A stretch of DNA of 64,000 nucleotides from an uncultured bacterium. Its GTDB lineage: Bacteria > Cyanobacteriota > Vampirovibrionia > Gastranaerophilales > Gastranaerophilaceae. The translations under genes were made by a program, and so were the position numbers. Below the pieces are notes generated by a model. The model was given only the letters and a program-made list of their open reading frames with translations. It searched no databases and was not told the DNA's origin. Below are positions 25,393-34,214 of this stretch, piece by piece (position 1 is the stretch's first letter; every line of letters begins with the position of its first letter). The stretch spans positions 1 to 64,000 of the forward strand of contig CAIPUE010000002.1 in NCBI GenBank assembly GCA_903868125.1. The letters run 5' to 3'.

Positions 25393-26814
25393 GTGTATTC
25401 ATTAAATATTTCTCAAAACAGAATTTATAATGTTGCGACGCAGAATATTCAAAAGGCTGATAATGAAACTCCTTCTGCGCAAACTTCGCCTATGCAAAGC
25501 CCAACGATTATTTCGCCTTCTTTCAGAGGAGAGCAGCCCGTACCTGCATTAGCATTAAGAACCGAGCTTGCGGGGAAAGAAGAAAAAAGTAAATATTCCG
25601 AGCTCATTTCTAATCTGGATGGCAAGGATAAAAAAACTTTAGAAAAACTGTTGAAAAACGGTATTTTGTTAAATACAAATTCTAACGATAAATCAAGTAC
25701 TTTAGATAATTTACATAAAATAATAACAAATCCCAGAGCTGACGGATTAGACCCCAAAGTCGTTTTAAAAGAAACAATTACAACTATAGCGAATCCTTTT
25801 GTAATAACTCAACAATTTGGAGATATTCCCCAAAGATATGTGAAGGAAGTTCTTAAAGTCGCTCATAAAAACGCAAATTCTTCATCAAATTTACTTAAAC
25901 AAGCCCAAGCAAAGTCTGCTAATGATGGAATTAATGAGCAAACAATCGACGTTCAACATTCGGGCGATTGTGTTGCGGCGAGTATTGAATTTAACTTAGC
26001 CAAGAAAATGCCTGCCGAATTCGCCAGATTTGCCCAAGAATTGAGCTCCCCAAAAATTTCTGTAGAAAAAACTATTCAGTTAAAAAACCTTGCAAATAAT
26101 ACTCTTGATGCGGTTTGGTTGCTGAATGCGTTTGAAGTCCCTTATCAAATGAATAATTTTAATTCGGCTAAATTAACCTTGGCGCCTGATAAAAACGCCA
26201 TTATAAGAGCCCAAATCCAAAATTCGAATAAGGACACACTGGAACGTTCTTTAGTTGACGTATTAATGCAGTCAACGTTTATGAATGTAGGTTCTCAACA
26301 AACATATAACTCACTTACCGACGATAGGCAAGGGAAATTTAACGACAGTAATAAAGGTTTAATCGAGTTTGAAAAAACATTTACAGAATCAGTCGTGGAA
26401 GATAAAAATAAAATTTCAGTCACTTACCAAATTATAGACGAAAATGCTAGATTAACAGGATATGAAACTGATTTCAATACAATAAAAAAACACCTTCTCG
26501 ATTCGCTTGCCATGGGTGAAAATGTTATTATAGGCTACACGCAGGTTGATAATAACAATGAAATTTTGAACGGTCACGAAATTACCATTATCGGAGCAAG
26601 ACAGGAGAAAAACGGTAAATTAACATTCATTTGCAACGATACGGATGACGATAACCCGAACCCGATAGAATATTCCGAGGATTATATCATCCCAAAAATC
26701 CACCATGCCGGCTTACCTCAAGTGGTGGTAGAAAAAGATGTTCAATTTGTAGACAATTGGGTTGACGGAGTTAACGCATATAAAAAAACTAAAAGTGAAA
26801 TACGGAAAAGTTGA
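25393..26814 (+). CDS. hypothetical protein with a papain-like cysteine protease signature
   Basis: A 473-residue protein starting at GTG, with no known family recognised. The N-terminal 50 residues are Ser/Pro/Gln-rich and contain SPSFRG (41-46), a motif shared with other lineage proteins here. A possible protease core has HSGDCVAASIEFN (Cys193), then NGHEITIIGA (His395) and FICNDTDDD (Asn415/Asp416), in the Cys-His-Asn/Asp order of papain-like and C39-like folds. There is no signal peptide or TM. It could be a protease, transglutaminase-like enzyme or effector; the assignment is motif-level only. Confidence 0.55.
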   Translation: MYSLNISQNRIYNVATQNIQKADNETPSAQTSPMQSPTIISPSFRGEQPVPALALRTELAGKEEKSKYSELISNLDGKDKKTLEKLLKNGILLNTNSNDKSSTLDNLHKIITNPRADGLDPKVVLKETITTIANPFVITQQFGDIPQRYVKEVLKVAHKNANSSSNLLKQAQAKSANDGINEQTIDVQHSGDCVAASIEFNLAKKMPAEFARFAQELSSPKISVEKTIQLKNLANNTLDAVWLLNAFEVPYQMNNFNSAKLTLAPDKNAIIRAQIQNSNKDTLERSLVDVLMQSTFMNVGSQQTYNSLTDDRQGKFNDSNKGLIEFEKTFTESVVEDKNKISVTYQIIDENARLTGYETDFNTIKKHLLDSLAMGENVIIGYTQVDNNNEILNGHEITIIGARQEKNGKLTFICNDTDDDNPNPIEYSEDYIIPKIHHAGLPQVVVEKDVQFVDNWVDGVNAYKKTKSEIRKS

Positions 26815-26885
26815 AAAGCAGGTTGATGCCGAATTGCAAACTTAACAACATAAAGCTAACAAATTAAAAGCTAATCCTCAAATCA

Positions 26886-27125
26886 TTAATAATTTTTGGC
26901 AATTTTTGAACCTGTAAAAAGAAAATATCCTGCCGTAAATAACACAGACCCAAGAACAATATAAACACTTGTCCAAAGCGCATTTTTTCGTTGCCGTTCG
27001 TACTCTTTGTTATAACTACTTTGATACGGAATTTGAGTACTATGCCTAAACTGTATTCGTTGAGCTTTTCTTCTCGGATCTTTTGTAGCAACACCCGAGC
27101 TAAGACCACTAACCTGTGTAATCAT
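26886..27125 (-). CDS. small single-pass membrane protein
   Basis: A 79-residue protein with a basic, polar N-terminal half (TKDPRRKAQRIQFRHSTQ) and one C-terminal membrane segment (about 51-70). AGGTGA precedes the ATG at good spacing. It is monocistronic and of unknown function; it is probably tail-anchored. Confidence 0.6.
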   Translation of the reverse strand: MITQVSGLSSGVATKDPRRKAQRIQFRHSTQIPYQSSYNKEYERQRKNALWTSVYIVLGSVLFTAGYFLFTGSKIAKNY

Positions 27126-27482
27126 AACTTCACCTAAAATAAACTATATATAAACAGAGAACACTTTTTTTACTTCCCGCATTATAACAGATAACTGATA
27201 AAAATACAAGAGGGGCAGAATAATGGATTCAACGGATAAGTTAGTGAGATATTAATATAATTGAATATTAAACCCTGACTTTGCTTTGGGCAGTAGGTCG
27301 GGCAGGAATGCCCGACAACAAAAAGCAAAAAAATCTAACATCGCGTCATCTTGAACTTGAAGCTTCAAACATCTTGAAAATTAAGTAATGAGTGTATTCC
27401 ATGGACTTTTAGCAAGAATCGAATAATGTTAGGTCAAATGTATTAAAATTCGCAAATAATGAAAAATATCTGACGGTCATTA
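27126..27482. other. gene-free stretch with repeats
   Basis: No gene is supported. Contents are TTCAACGGATAAGTTAGTGA (27228-27247, also at 45464-45483), and a hairpin GTCGGGCA-GGAA-TGCCCGAC (27297-27316) preceded by AGTAG, which looks like a relative of the GTGCGG hairpin family. TCTAACAT (about 27333) and ATGTTAGG (about 27427) form a wide inverted pair and may be the ends of a decayed element. Confidence 0.55.
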
Positions 27483-28295
27483 TTAAATTATCAATTTATA
27501 TACTTCATTTTTATTTACATTATAAAGTGTTGCAAGAATTGTTGAAATTTCTTTGGTGCTGAATTTTTTCTGTCTTAACTGATTTATTTTTTCCAAAATT
27601 TCTATTTCAGAAAATTCTACATCGTCTTGTTTATAAACCATGACAACGATTTCACCTTTTAAAACATTATTTTTATAATATTCTATAATGTTTTGAACTT
27701 TATCCACAACAATTTTTTCAAACATTTTGGTCAATTCCCTTCCAACTGCAACCTTTGCGTCCAAATTGAATTTTTTAACATATTCCAATGTTTTTAGTAA
27801 CCTGTTGGGCGATTCGTAAAAAATAGTGTTAGTGTGAGCAAATTTCTGTAAAATCGCCAAAATTTGTCCTTCCGATTTTGGCAAAAATCCGACAAATGCA
27901 AATTCTTCACCGCCCTTTGGCACCTGCGAAAGAAAAGTAGTGACAGCAGATGCCCCCGCAAGCGCAGTTATTTTTATATCATTTTTTCTCAACTCTTCGA
28001 TTAAAACCGCCCCAGGGTCACAGATTAAAGGAGTTCCCGCATCTGACACAAGCGCAACAGTTTTTCCCTCATTCAACAGGCTTAAAAACAACTTTATACG
28101 CTCTTTTTCGTTAAACTTATGATAAGAAATTGATTTTGTTTTAATTTCATAGTGATTAAGCAATTTTTGAGTAACTCTGGAATCCTCACAAGCTATAACA
28201 TCAACGGATTTTAACACTTCAATAGCTCGTAGTGTAATATCTTTCAAATTTCCGATAGGCGTCGGAACAATATAAAACTGTGCATTATTTTTCAT
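27483..28295 (-). CDS. rsmI: 16S rRNA (cytidine1402-2'-O)-methyltransferase
   Basis: A 270-residue tetrapyrrole-methylase-fold enzyme that 2'-O-methylates C1402 of 16S rRNA. Signature blocks are FYIVPTPIGNLKDITLRA, CEDSRVTQKLL, LVSDAGTPLICDPGA and FVGFLPKSEGQ, with FYESPNRLLKTL further on. The length is normal. There is no Shine-Dalgarno; a strong promoter ends six bases before the ATG, so the message is probably leaderless. Confidence 0.95.
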   Translation of the reverse strand: MKNNAQFYIVPTPIGNLKDITLRAIEVLKSVDVIACEDSRVTQKLLNHYEIKTKSISYHKFNEKERIKLFLSLLNEGKTVALVSDAGTPLICDPGAVLIEELRKNDIKITALAGASAVTTFLSQVPKGGEEFAFVGFLPKSEGQILAILQKFAHTNTIFYESPNRLLKTLEYVKKFNLDAKVAVGRELTKMFEKIVVDKVQNIIEYYKNNVLKGEIVVMVYKQDDVEFSEIEILEKINQLRQKKFSTKEISTILATLYNVNKNEVYKLII

Positions 28296-28301
28296 AAATT
28301 C

Positions 28302-28330
28302 ATAGTAACAAAAATTAATTCAAGTGGCAA
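28302..28330 (-). promoter_or_regulatory. rsmI promoter, leaderless configuration
   Basis: TTGCCA, 17-nt spacer, extended -10 (TGT-TACTAT), then GAATTT and the ATG. Confidence 0.75.
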
Positions 28331-28352
28331 GGGCAACAAAGCATTAAGATTG

Positions 28353-28395
28353 AAGAATTAAGACCGATTTGCTCCGCAAATCGGTCTTAATTCTT
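28353..28395 (-). terminator. terminator hairpin of the rpoBC operon
   Basis: Perfect 20-bp arms (AAGAATTAAGACCGATTTGC and complement) with a 3-nt loop, 20 bp after the rpoC2 stop. No long U tract follows, so termination may be partly hairpin-driven. Confidence 0.7.
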
Positions 28396-28414
28396 TATAT
28401 TGTATATTTTAATC

Positions 28415-31400
28415 TTACTCGATTGTTAAATCAGGAGCACCGAACATTCCTTCAATTTCTTCCAAAATTGCAGAAGGCTTTCTTGCTTGATTTCTCGCAG
28501 CAGCACGTCTCAATGCTTCTCTGTCTTTTTCTTCACTCGCATTTGTCAAGTGGTGATATCCGGTACCTGCAGGGATTAAACGACCGATGATAACGTTTTC
28601 TTTCAATCCTCTTAGCAAGTCTTTCTTACCCTCAACAGCAGCTTCCGTAAGGATTCTTGTAGTTTCTTGGAATGACGCAGCTGAGATGAAACTTTCAGTA
28701 TTCAAACTCGCCTTAGTAATACCAAGTAATAAATGCTCACATTCAGCCCCAACAAGTCCTGCTTCTTTTGCCAATTTATTTTCAGCTTCAAACTGCTGAA
28801 TTTCAACAAGTTCACCTTGTAATAATTTTGTATCCCCCGGCTCAAGAACTTTTACCTTCTTAGTCATTTGTCTTACAATTATTTCAACGTGTTTATCGGC
28901 GATTTCAACCCCTTGAGAACGATATACTCTTTGTACCTCATCCACCAAGTATTGTTGTGCCGCCTCAGGCCCTTTTAATCTGATTACATCATGAGGGTTC
29001 AAAGGTCCGCTTGTGATCGGTTGACCTTTTGTTATTTTTTGCTTGTCTGCAACAATAATATTTGAATCGATTGCATATTTAATTTCGGTTCTGCCGTTTT
29101 CACTAGCCAAATATAATCTAGGCATATCATCCTCGATTTCAATTTCAGCAACACCGTCAAATTCAGCCAAAATAGAACATTCTTTCGGTTTTCTTCCTTC
29201 CAAAAGTTCCTCAACTCTCGGTAAACCTTGAACGATATCACCGGTTTTTTGTCTTTCAAATACCAACGTAGCAAGCATATCACCTCTTAATACAAGAGCT
29301 CCTGAATCTACTTGTAACATTGTACCAGGAGAGATTAAATAAGGACGTCCCGTTCTGATAACAACTTCCGTTTTGGATACTTTAAGAACTTGTCCTGAAA
29401 CAGTTGTTTTTTCGCCACTTTCAGCAACAATTGAATCCAGTCTTATAAAATCACCTTCTTTTACACAAGCTTTTGCTTTGATAGGTAATTTAATTTCATA
29501 ACTATCACAAATTAACAATAATCTTCTTGCCTCAGATTTGTCATTTTTAATCGAAGCAACACTATCGTGGATAGCAAGAACTTGAGTTTTTGCAACAGGC
29601 GTTTTAGGCTTAATTATCTGTCCGTGTTTTACCAATAATTCAGTTTGAAGTGAAGAAGATAACTTAGAGCTGCCTTCAATTTCACGACGTACAATTAATG
29701 TTTCCAACACAACTACTTTTAAATGATTTTTGCTGTCTAATTCAACCATGCCCTTAAGGTGAGATAAATACCCCTGCATTTGAAGAACTAAGCTTGTTCT
29801 TGTCAAAGTCGCACCGTCAAGATTTCTTACTCTTGCTCCATCTTTGTATTGAAGTTGGGTTACAGGAACAATATCAATCAATTCGTCTGTTGTATCAAAT
29901 TTTATAGAAACATCTTTTTGTTTTATATTCAAAATTTGAACAGGTCTAACCAAAATCTGGATTGGTTGATTTGCAATATGTTCCTCGTCAACGGATAAAC
30001 TCGCGTCTAACTCTTCATCCAAATCATCTATATTTAAATCATCTATATCCGATTCCATAATAGTTACAATAGAAGTCTCTTTTGCTTTAACCCCAGCGGC
30101 AATTACAGTACCTTTTTGGACGATTTCGCCTTCTTCAACTTTTAATTCGCTGACACTTGAAAGAGAATGGATTTCCCCCGGTCTGATTGTAATTTCATGG
30201 ATGATATCATTACATTCTTTCAATTCAACGATACCGTCGATATGACAGTAGATGTCTTTAACAACTTCTGTTCCTGCAACAACGAATGTTCCGGATTCAA
30301 CCATTTTCAAACCTGAATCCTTGCTTATTTGATGAATTTCTTCAGGAACAAACACAACATTACCTGTTTTTGTAATAATCTGATTTTCATCAACTTCTAC
30401 ATCCACATATCTGATTTCACCACTCGATTGAACTGAACATTCATCATCGATTAATTCGGCAATAATCATTCCATTTTCGACAGTCGTATCGACAGGAGAT
30501 TTTACAATATATTTTTCACCTGTTTCATCGACAACCCAAAGTTGTTCTTTTTTAGTTTGTTCAAATTTTGCATTCGAAGGCATTAAAGAAGCGATTACGA
30601 TTGTAAGCTCTTTACCTTGAACAATTTTCTTGATTTTCTTTCCTTCAAATTGAACATCGTCAATGATTAAATCTTCGCCAACTCTAACTTCACCGCCATG
30701 TTCTGATATTGTTAAAGTTTCAGCAAGCTTATCACCTTTTGAAAGTTTTTGTTCATCTTTAACAAGGACTTTAGAACCACCTGGCAAATTATAAACATCC
30801 CCACCTAAAACCCAAACAATTCCGTTTTTATTAGATGTTCTTGAAATGTTGCCTTGTCTGTCTTTCTTTTCATCTGCGATAAAATCTTCGAACAAAACTT
30901 CCCCTGACAAATCAGCAGTAATATCTTTTGTTGCTTTTTCTGTTAAACGGCTACCATCACCTTGGCTACCCGGTTCAAAATCGGCTAAAATTTCGCCTTT
31001 TTTAATACTCATTCCGTTTGTAACTAAAATTCTTGATCCTGCAGGAATGTGGTATTTTGTAGAGCCTTTTGAAGTCTTAACTTCCATATCAGCTTCATAA
31101 GTTGCAACTTGTACAACATCCCCGTGTCTTGTTCTCAATTCACGAGACTTAATCTTAGAAACAATTTCACCTGCTTCTTTAGCAATAATTCGTTTAGTCG
31201 CAGCAGCCCCCTTGAATACACCGCCTGTGTGGAATGTTCTCATTGTTAGCTGTGTTCCGGGTTCACCGATTGATTGTGCCGCAATAATACCGATTGCCTC
31301 GCCGACATCAACCATTTTTTGAGTCGTCATAGCCCATCCGTAACATTTTTGGCAAACGCCGTATTCTAAACCGCATGTCAAACCTGAACGAACATTCAAC

Positions 31401-32257
31401 TCATTTAAGTCTAATGTCGCAACTTTTTTGACATCCTCTCTGTCAAGAGTTGTTCCTGATTTGATTAAAACTTTTCCGTCTTCACCGATAATGTCTTCGG
31501 CAATAGTTCTTCCCAACAATCTATCCGAAAGAGGGACAATGTTCTTTTCACCGTCAGAAATGGATTTCATTCTGATACATTTGTCAGTATGACAATCAAC
31601 ATCTCTAATGATAACATCTTGAGCAACGTCAACCAAACGTCTTGTCAAATAACCTGAATCGGCTGTTTTTAACGCTGTATCTACAAGCCCTTTTCTCGCA
31701 CCGTATGAGGAGATGATATACTCCGTAACGGATAAACCTTCTTTAAAGTTTGATTTAATAGGTAAATCGATGATTTGACCCTGCGCATCTGCCATCAAAC
31801 CACGCATCCCAACCAATTGCGATACCTGTGAAAGATTCCCTCTCGCTCCGGAGAAAGCCATCATGTATACAGGGTTTAATTTATCAAAATTCTTAACTAC
31901 ACACTCTGTCAACTTGGAAGTTGTTTCAGACCATGTGTCGATAACTTTTGTATATCTTTCAACTTCTGTAATTTCACCTTTTAAATATCTGTGAGTAGAT
32001 TTATCAATTTCAGCTTCTGCCTGTCTTAATAAATCTTTTTTATCGGGAGGAACTTCTAAATCAGCAATCGAAATTGTTGTACCGGCTTTGGTAGCATATT
32101 TATATCCCAAGTTTTTAAGGCTGTTAGCCAAAGTCGCTGTTTTCGCACCGCCAAATTCAAGATATATTTGCAATAAAAGATTATTCAAAGATTTTTTATC
32201 AATAATCTTGTTGATATAATCCAAAGATTTTTTTGTATTTTTATACTTTGTTTCCAT
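28415..32257 (-). CDS. rpoC2: RNA polymerase beta-prime C-terminal subunit (cyanobacterial type)
   Basis: A 1280-residue subunit equivalent to the C-terminal part of beta-prime. The trigger-loop region (151-214, MRGLMADAQGQ to SGYLTRRLVDVAQD) and the four-cysteine zinc site (C227, C295, C302, C305, with C222 nearby) are intact, as is GIIAAQSIGEPGTQLTMRTF. Between HTGG (about 346) and LPRVEELLEGRKP (about 1035) lie roughly 690 residues of repeated beta-barrel-sandwich sequence, the size of the cyanobacterial SI3 insertion. The C-terminal clamp segment (GITKASLNTESFISAASFQE) is conserved. The spacer to rpoC1 is almost wholly repeat copy B, which supplies GAGGT before the ATG. Confidence 0.97.
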   Translation of the reverse strand: METKYKNTKKSLDYINKIIDKKSLNNLLLQIYLEFGGAKTATLANSLKNLGYKYATKAGTTISIADLEVPPDKKDLLRQAEAEIDKSTHRYLKGEITEVERYTKVIDTWSETTSKLTECVVKNFDKLNPVYMMAFSGARGNLSQVSQLVGMRGLMADAQGQIIDLPIKSNFKEGLSVTEYIISSYGARKGLVDTALKTADSGYLTRRLVDVAQDVIIRDVDCHTDKCIRMKSISDGEKNIVPLSDRLLGRTIAEDIIGEDGKVLIKSGTTLDREDVKKVATLDLNELNVRSGLTCGLEYGVCQKCYGWAMTTQKMVDVGEAIGIIAAQSIGEPGTQLTMRTFHTGGVFKGAAATKRIIAKEAGEIVSKIKSRELRTRHGDVVQVATYEADMEVKTSKGSTKYHIPAGSRILVTNGMSIKKGEILADFEPGSQGDGSRLTEKATKDITADLSGEVLFEDFIADEKKDRQGNISRTSNKNGIVWVLGGDVYNLPGGSKVLVKDEQKLSKGDKLAETLTISEHGGEVRVGEDLIIDDVQFEGKKIKKIVQGKELTIVIASLMPSNAKFEQTKKEQLWVVDETGEKYIVKSPVDTTVENGMIIAELIDDECSVQSSGEIRYVDVEVDENQIITKTGNVVFVPEEIHQISKDSGLKMVESGTFVVAGTEVVKDIYCHIDGIVELKECNDIIHEITIRPGEIHSLSSVSELKVEEGEIVQKGTVIAAGVKAKETSIVTIMESDIDDLNIDDLDEELDASLSVDEEHIANQPIQILVRPVQILNIKQKDVSIKFDTTDELIDIVPVTQLQYKDGARVRNLDGATLTRTSLVLQMQGYLSHLKGMVELDSKNHLKVVVLETLIVRREIEGSSKLSSSLQTELLVKHGQIIKPKTPVAKTQVLAIHDSVASIKNDKSEARRLLLICDSYEIKLPIKAKACVKEGDFIRLDSIVAESGEKTTVSGQVLKVSKTEVVIRTGRPYLISPGTMLQVDSGALVLRGDMLATLVFERQKTGDIVQGLPRVEELLEGRKPKECSILAEFDGVAEIEIEDDMPRLYLASENGRTEIKYAIDSNIIVADKQKITKGQPITSGPLNPHDVIRLKGPEAAQQYLVDEVQRVYRSQGVEIADKHVEIIVRQMTKKVKVLEPGDTKLLQGELVEIQQFEAENKLAKEAGLVGAECEHLLLGITKASLNTESFISAASFQETTRILTEAAVEGKKDLLRGLKENVIIGRLIPAGTGYHHLTNASEEKDREALRRAAARNQARKPSAILEEIEGMFGAPDLTIE

Positions 32258-32266
32258 TTTTTTAAC

Positions 32267-32412
32267 CTCAACACGAAATTTTTGAAATTCCGCCTTTACT
32301 AACTCTATCGTTTTACTACTAACTTTTTCGATTTGTCGGCTTACAAGCCTAATTGCACTCGGGCATTATTTTGACTTCCCCCTCGCATCTTCTTTGCTTG
32401 GAAGCCCTGCAC
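32267..32412. repeat. dispersed intergenic repeat, copy B (in the rpoC1-rpoC2 spacer)
   Basis: Fills nearly all of the 158-bp spacer and matches copy A (9919-10088) over most of its length, with small indels near the rpoC1 end. On the minus strand it ends in TGAGGTT, 7 nt before the rpoC2 ATG. Confidence 0.82.
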
Positions 32413-32415
32413 TTC

Positions 32416-34128
32416 TCAGCCTAATACTGCTTCTCTAACAGCTTCGTTGAATAGGATTCTGCCAACGGTGGTTTCAATTCTTTCGTTCTGTTCATCCCTT
32501 ACGATAATTTTATCGTGAAGCTTTATAACCCCAACTTCTAAAGCAGAAATTGCGTCTCTAAAATTAAAGAAATATCCCTTAACCGGTTCTTCCTCATTTT
32601 TCAATATAGTCAAGTAATACATACCCAAAACCATATCCTGAGAAGGAGTGATTATCGGTTTCCCTGTCGCAGGAGCCAAAATATTGTTAGTTGCCAACAT
32701 CAACATTCTTGCTTCAGTTTGAGCTTCGATTGACAAAGGAACGTGAACGGCCATTTGGTCACCGTCGAAATCGGCGTTAAACGCTGTACAAACAAGCGGA
32801 TGCAACTGGATTGCTCTACCTTCTACCAAAACCGGCTCAAATGCTTGAATACCAAGCCTGTGCAAGGTTGGTGCACGGTTTAACATAACCGGATGTCCGT
32901 CAATGACTTCCTCCAAAATATCCCAAACAATTGCTTCGGAACGCTCAATTTTCTTTTTCGCAGATTTAATGTTTTGTACATATCCGCGTTCGATTAATTT
33001 ATTTACAACAAACGGTTTGAATAATTCAATCGCCATTTCTTTTGGTAAACCGCACTGGTTTAAGCTTAATTGAGGTCCGACTACGATAACCGAACGTCCT
33101 GAATAGTCAACACGTTTTCCTAACAAGTTCTGTCTGAAACGACCCTGCTTACCTTCAATAATATTTGAAAGCGATTTTAAAGGTCTGTTATTTGGACCAA
33201 CGACTGTTCTTCCACGTCTTCCGTTATCGATTAAAGCATCCACTGCTTCTTGCAACATTCTTTTTTCGTTTCTCACGATAATTTCAGGTGCGCCCATTTC
33301 CAATAATCTTGCTAAACGATTGTTTCTGTTGATTACACGTCTGTACAAATCGTTTAAATCAGATGTTGCAAATCTTCCACCGTCTAACTGAACCATAGGT
33401 CTTAAATCAGGAGGAGTTACAGGCAATACATCCATTATCATCCAAGTCGGTTCTGTGTCGCTTGAAATTAAAGAATCAAGAAGTCTCAATTTCTTAATCA
33501 ACTTACTTTTTCTTTGAACCGAACCTATAGGACCTTCAAGTTCTTTTCTGATTTCTTCGGCAATTTCTTTTATATTAAGTTCTGCGAGCAAGTCTTTAAT
33601 CGCTTCGGCACCTATTCCAACTTTTAATCCGGATTCTTCATTTTCTGTTAAATAGTCTTCATAATCTTCCTCACCAAGAAGTTGGAATTTTTTGAACGTG
33701 CTTTCAGCAGGCTCCATTACAATATAATTATTGAAGTAAATAACTTGTTCCAAGTCTTTCAAAGATATATCCAACAACAATCCCAAATAGCTTGGAATAC
33801 CTTTTAAAAACCAAATATGGCTGACAGGCGCAGCAAGCTTAATGTGCCCCATACGGTGTCTACGCACTTTTGAATCAGTGACCTCAACGCCGCATCTTTC
33901 GCAGATAATACCTTTGTGTCTTACTCTTTTATATTTTCCGCAATAACATTCCCAGTCCTTTGACGGTCCGAAAATTCTTTCGCAGAACAAACCGTCACGC
34001 TCAGGTTTAAGCGTACGATAATTTATGGTTTCAGGTTTTGTTACCTCACCGTAAGACCATTTCATAACTCTTTCTGGTGAAGCTATACTAACCCTTATAT
34101 AATCAAAATAATCAATACTTGTAGACAA
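32416..34128 (-). CDS. rpoC1: RNA polymerase beta-prime N-terminal subunit (gamma, cyanobacterial type)
   Basis: A 570-residue subunit holding the catalytic magnesium site [12 protein letters not shown] (451-462) and the N-terminal zinc ribbon (C61, C63, C76, C79 in [20 protein letters not shown]). The switch and bridge-proximal blocks [20 protein letters not shown] and [15 protein letters not shown] are present. It starts at TTG with AAGGAG 8 nt upstream and ends soon after [13 protein letters not shown], where cyanobacterial RpoC1 also stops. It is slightly shorter than the usual 620 or so residues. It lies 86 bp after rpoB. Confidence 0.97.
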   Translation of the reverse strand: MSTSIDYFDYIRVSIASPERVMKWSYGEVTKPETINYRTLKPERDGLFCERIFGPSKDWECYCGKYKRVRHKGIICERCGVEVTDSKVRRHRMGHIKLAAPVSHIWFLKGIPSYLGLLLDISLKDLEQVIYFNNYIVMEPAESTFKKFQLLGEEDYEDYLTENEESGLKVGIGAEAIKDLLAELNIKEIAEEIRKELEGPIGSVQRKSKLIKKLRLLDSLISSDTEPTWMIMDVLPVTPPDLRPMVQLDGGRFATSDLNDLYRRVINRNNRLARLLEMGAPEIIVRNEKRMLQEAVDALIDNGRRGRTVVGPNNRPLKSLSNIIEGKQGRFRQNLLGKRVDYSGRSVIVVGPQLSLNQCGLPKEMAIELFKPFVVNKLIERGYVQNIKSAKKKIERSEAIVWDILEEVIDGHPVMLNRAPTLHRLGIQAFEPVLVEGRAIQLHPLVCTAFNADFDGDQMAVHVPLSIEAQTEARMLMLATNNILAPATGKPIITPSQDMVLGMYYLTILKNEEEPVKGYFFNFRDAISALEVGVIKLHDKIIVRDEQNERIETTVGRILFNEAVREAVLG

Positions 34129-34149
34129 TTTTTTATCTCCTTTTTATTA

Positions 34150-34177
34150 GGTAAAAGGTAAAAAGCAAAAGGTAAAA
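34150..34177. repeat. 7-nt tandem repeat in the rpoB-rpoC1 spacer
   Basis: Four heptamers GGTAAAA, GGTAAAA, AGCAAAA, GGTAAAA between the rpoB stop and the rpoC1 ribosome-binding site. Confidence 0.7.
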
Positions 34178-34214
34178 ATTATTTAATTCCTTTTTCTTTC
34201 CCCTTTTTACTTAT

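Noticed and set aside
27297-27316. Hairpin as a small RNA gene or terminator
   Set aside because: No promoter, no T tract and no adjacent gene end; it fits a degenerate interspersed repeat better.
28415-34128. rpoC split as a sequencing or frameshift artefact
   Set aside because: Each half has its own start and Shine-Dalgarno, the 158-bp spacer is non-coding repeat, and the break point matches the cyanobacterial gene boundary.
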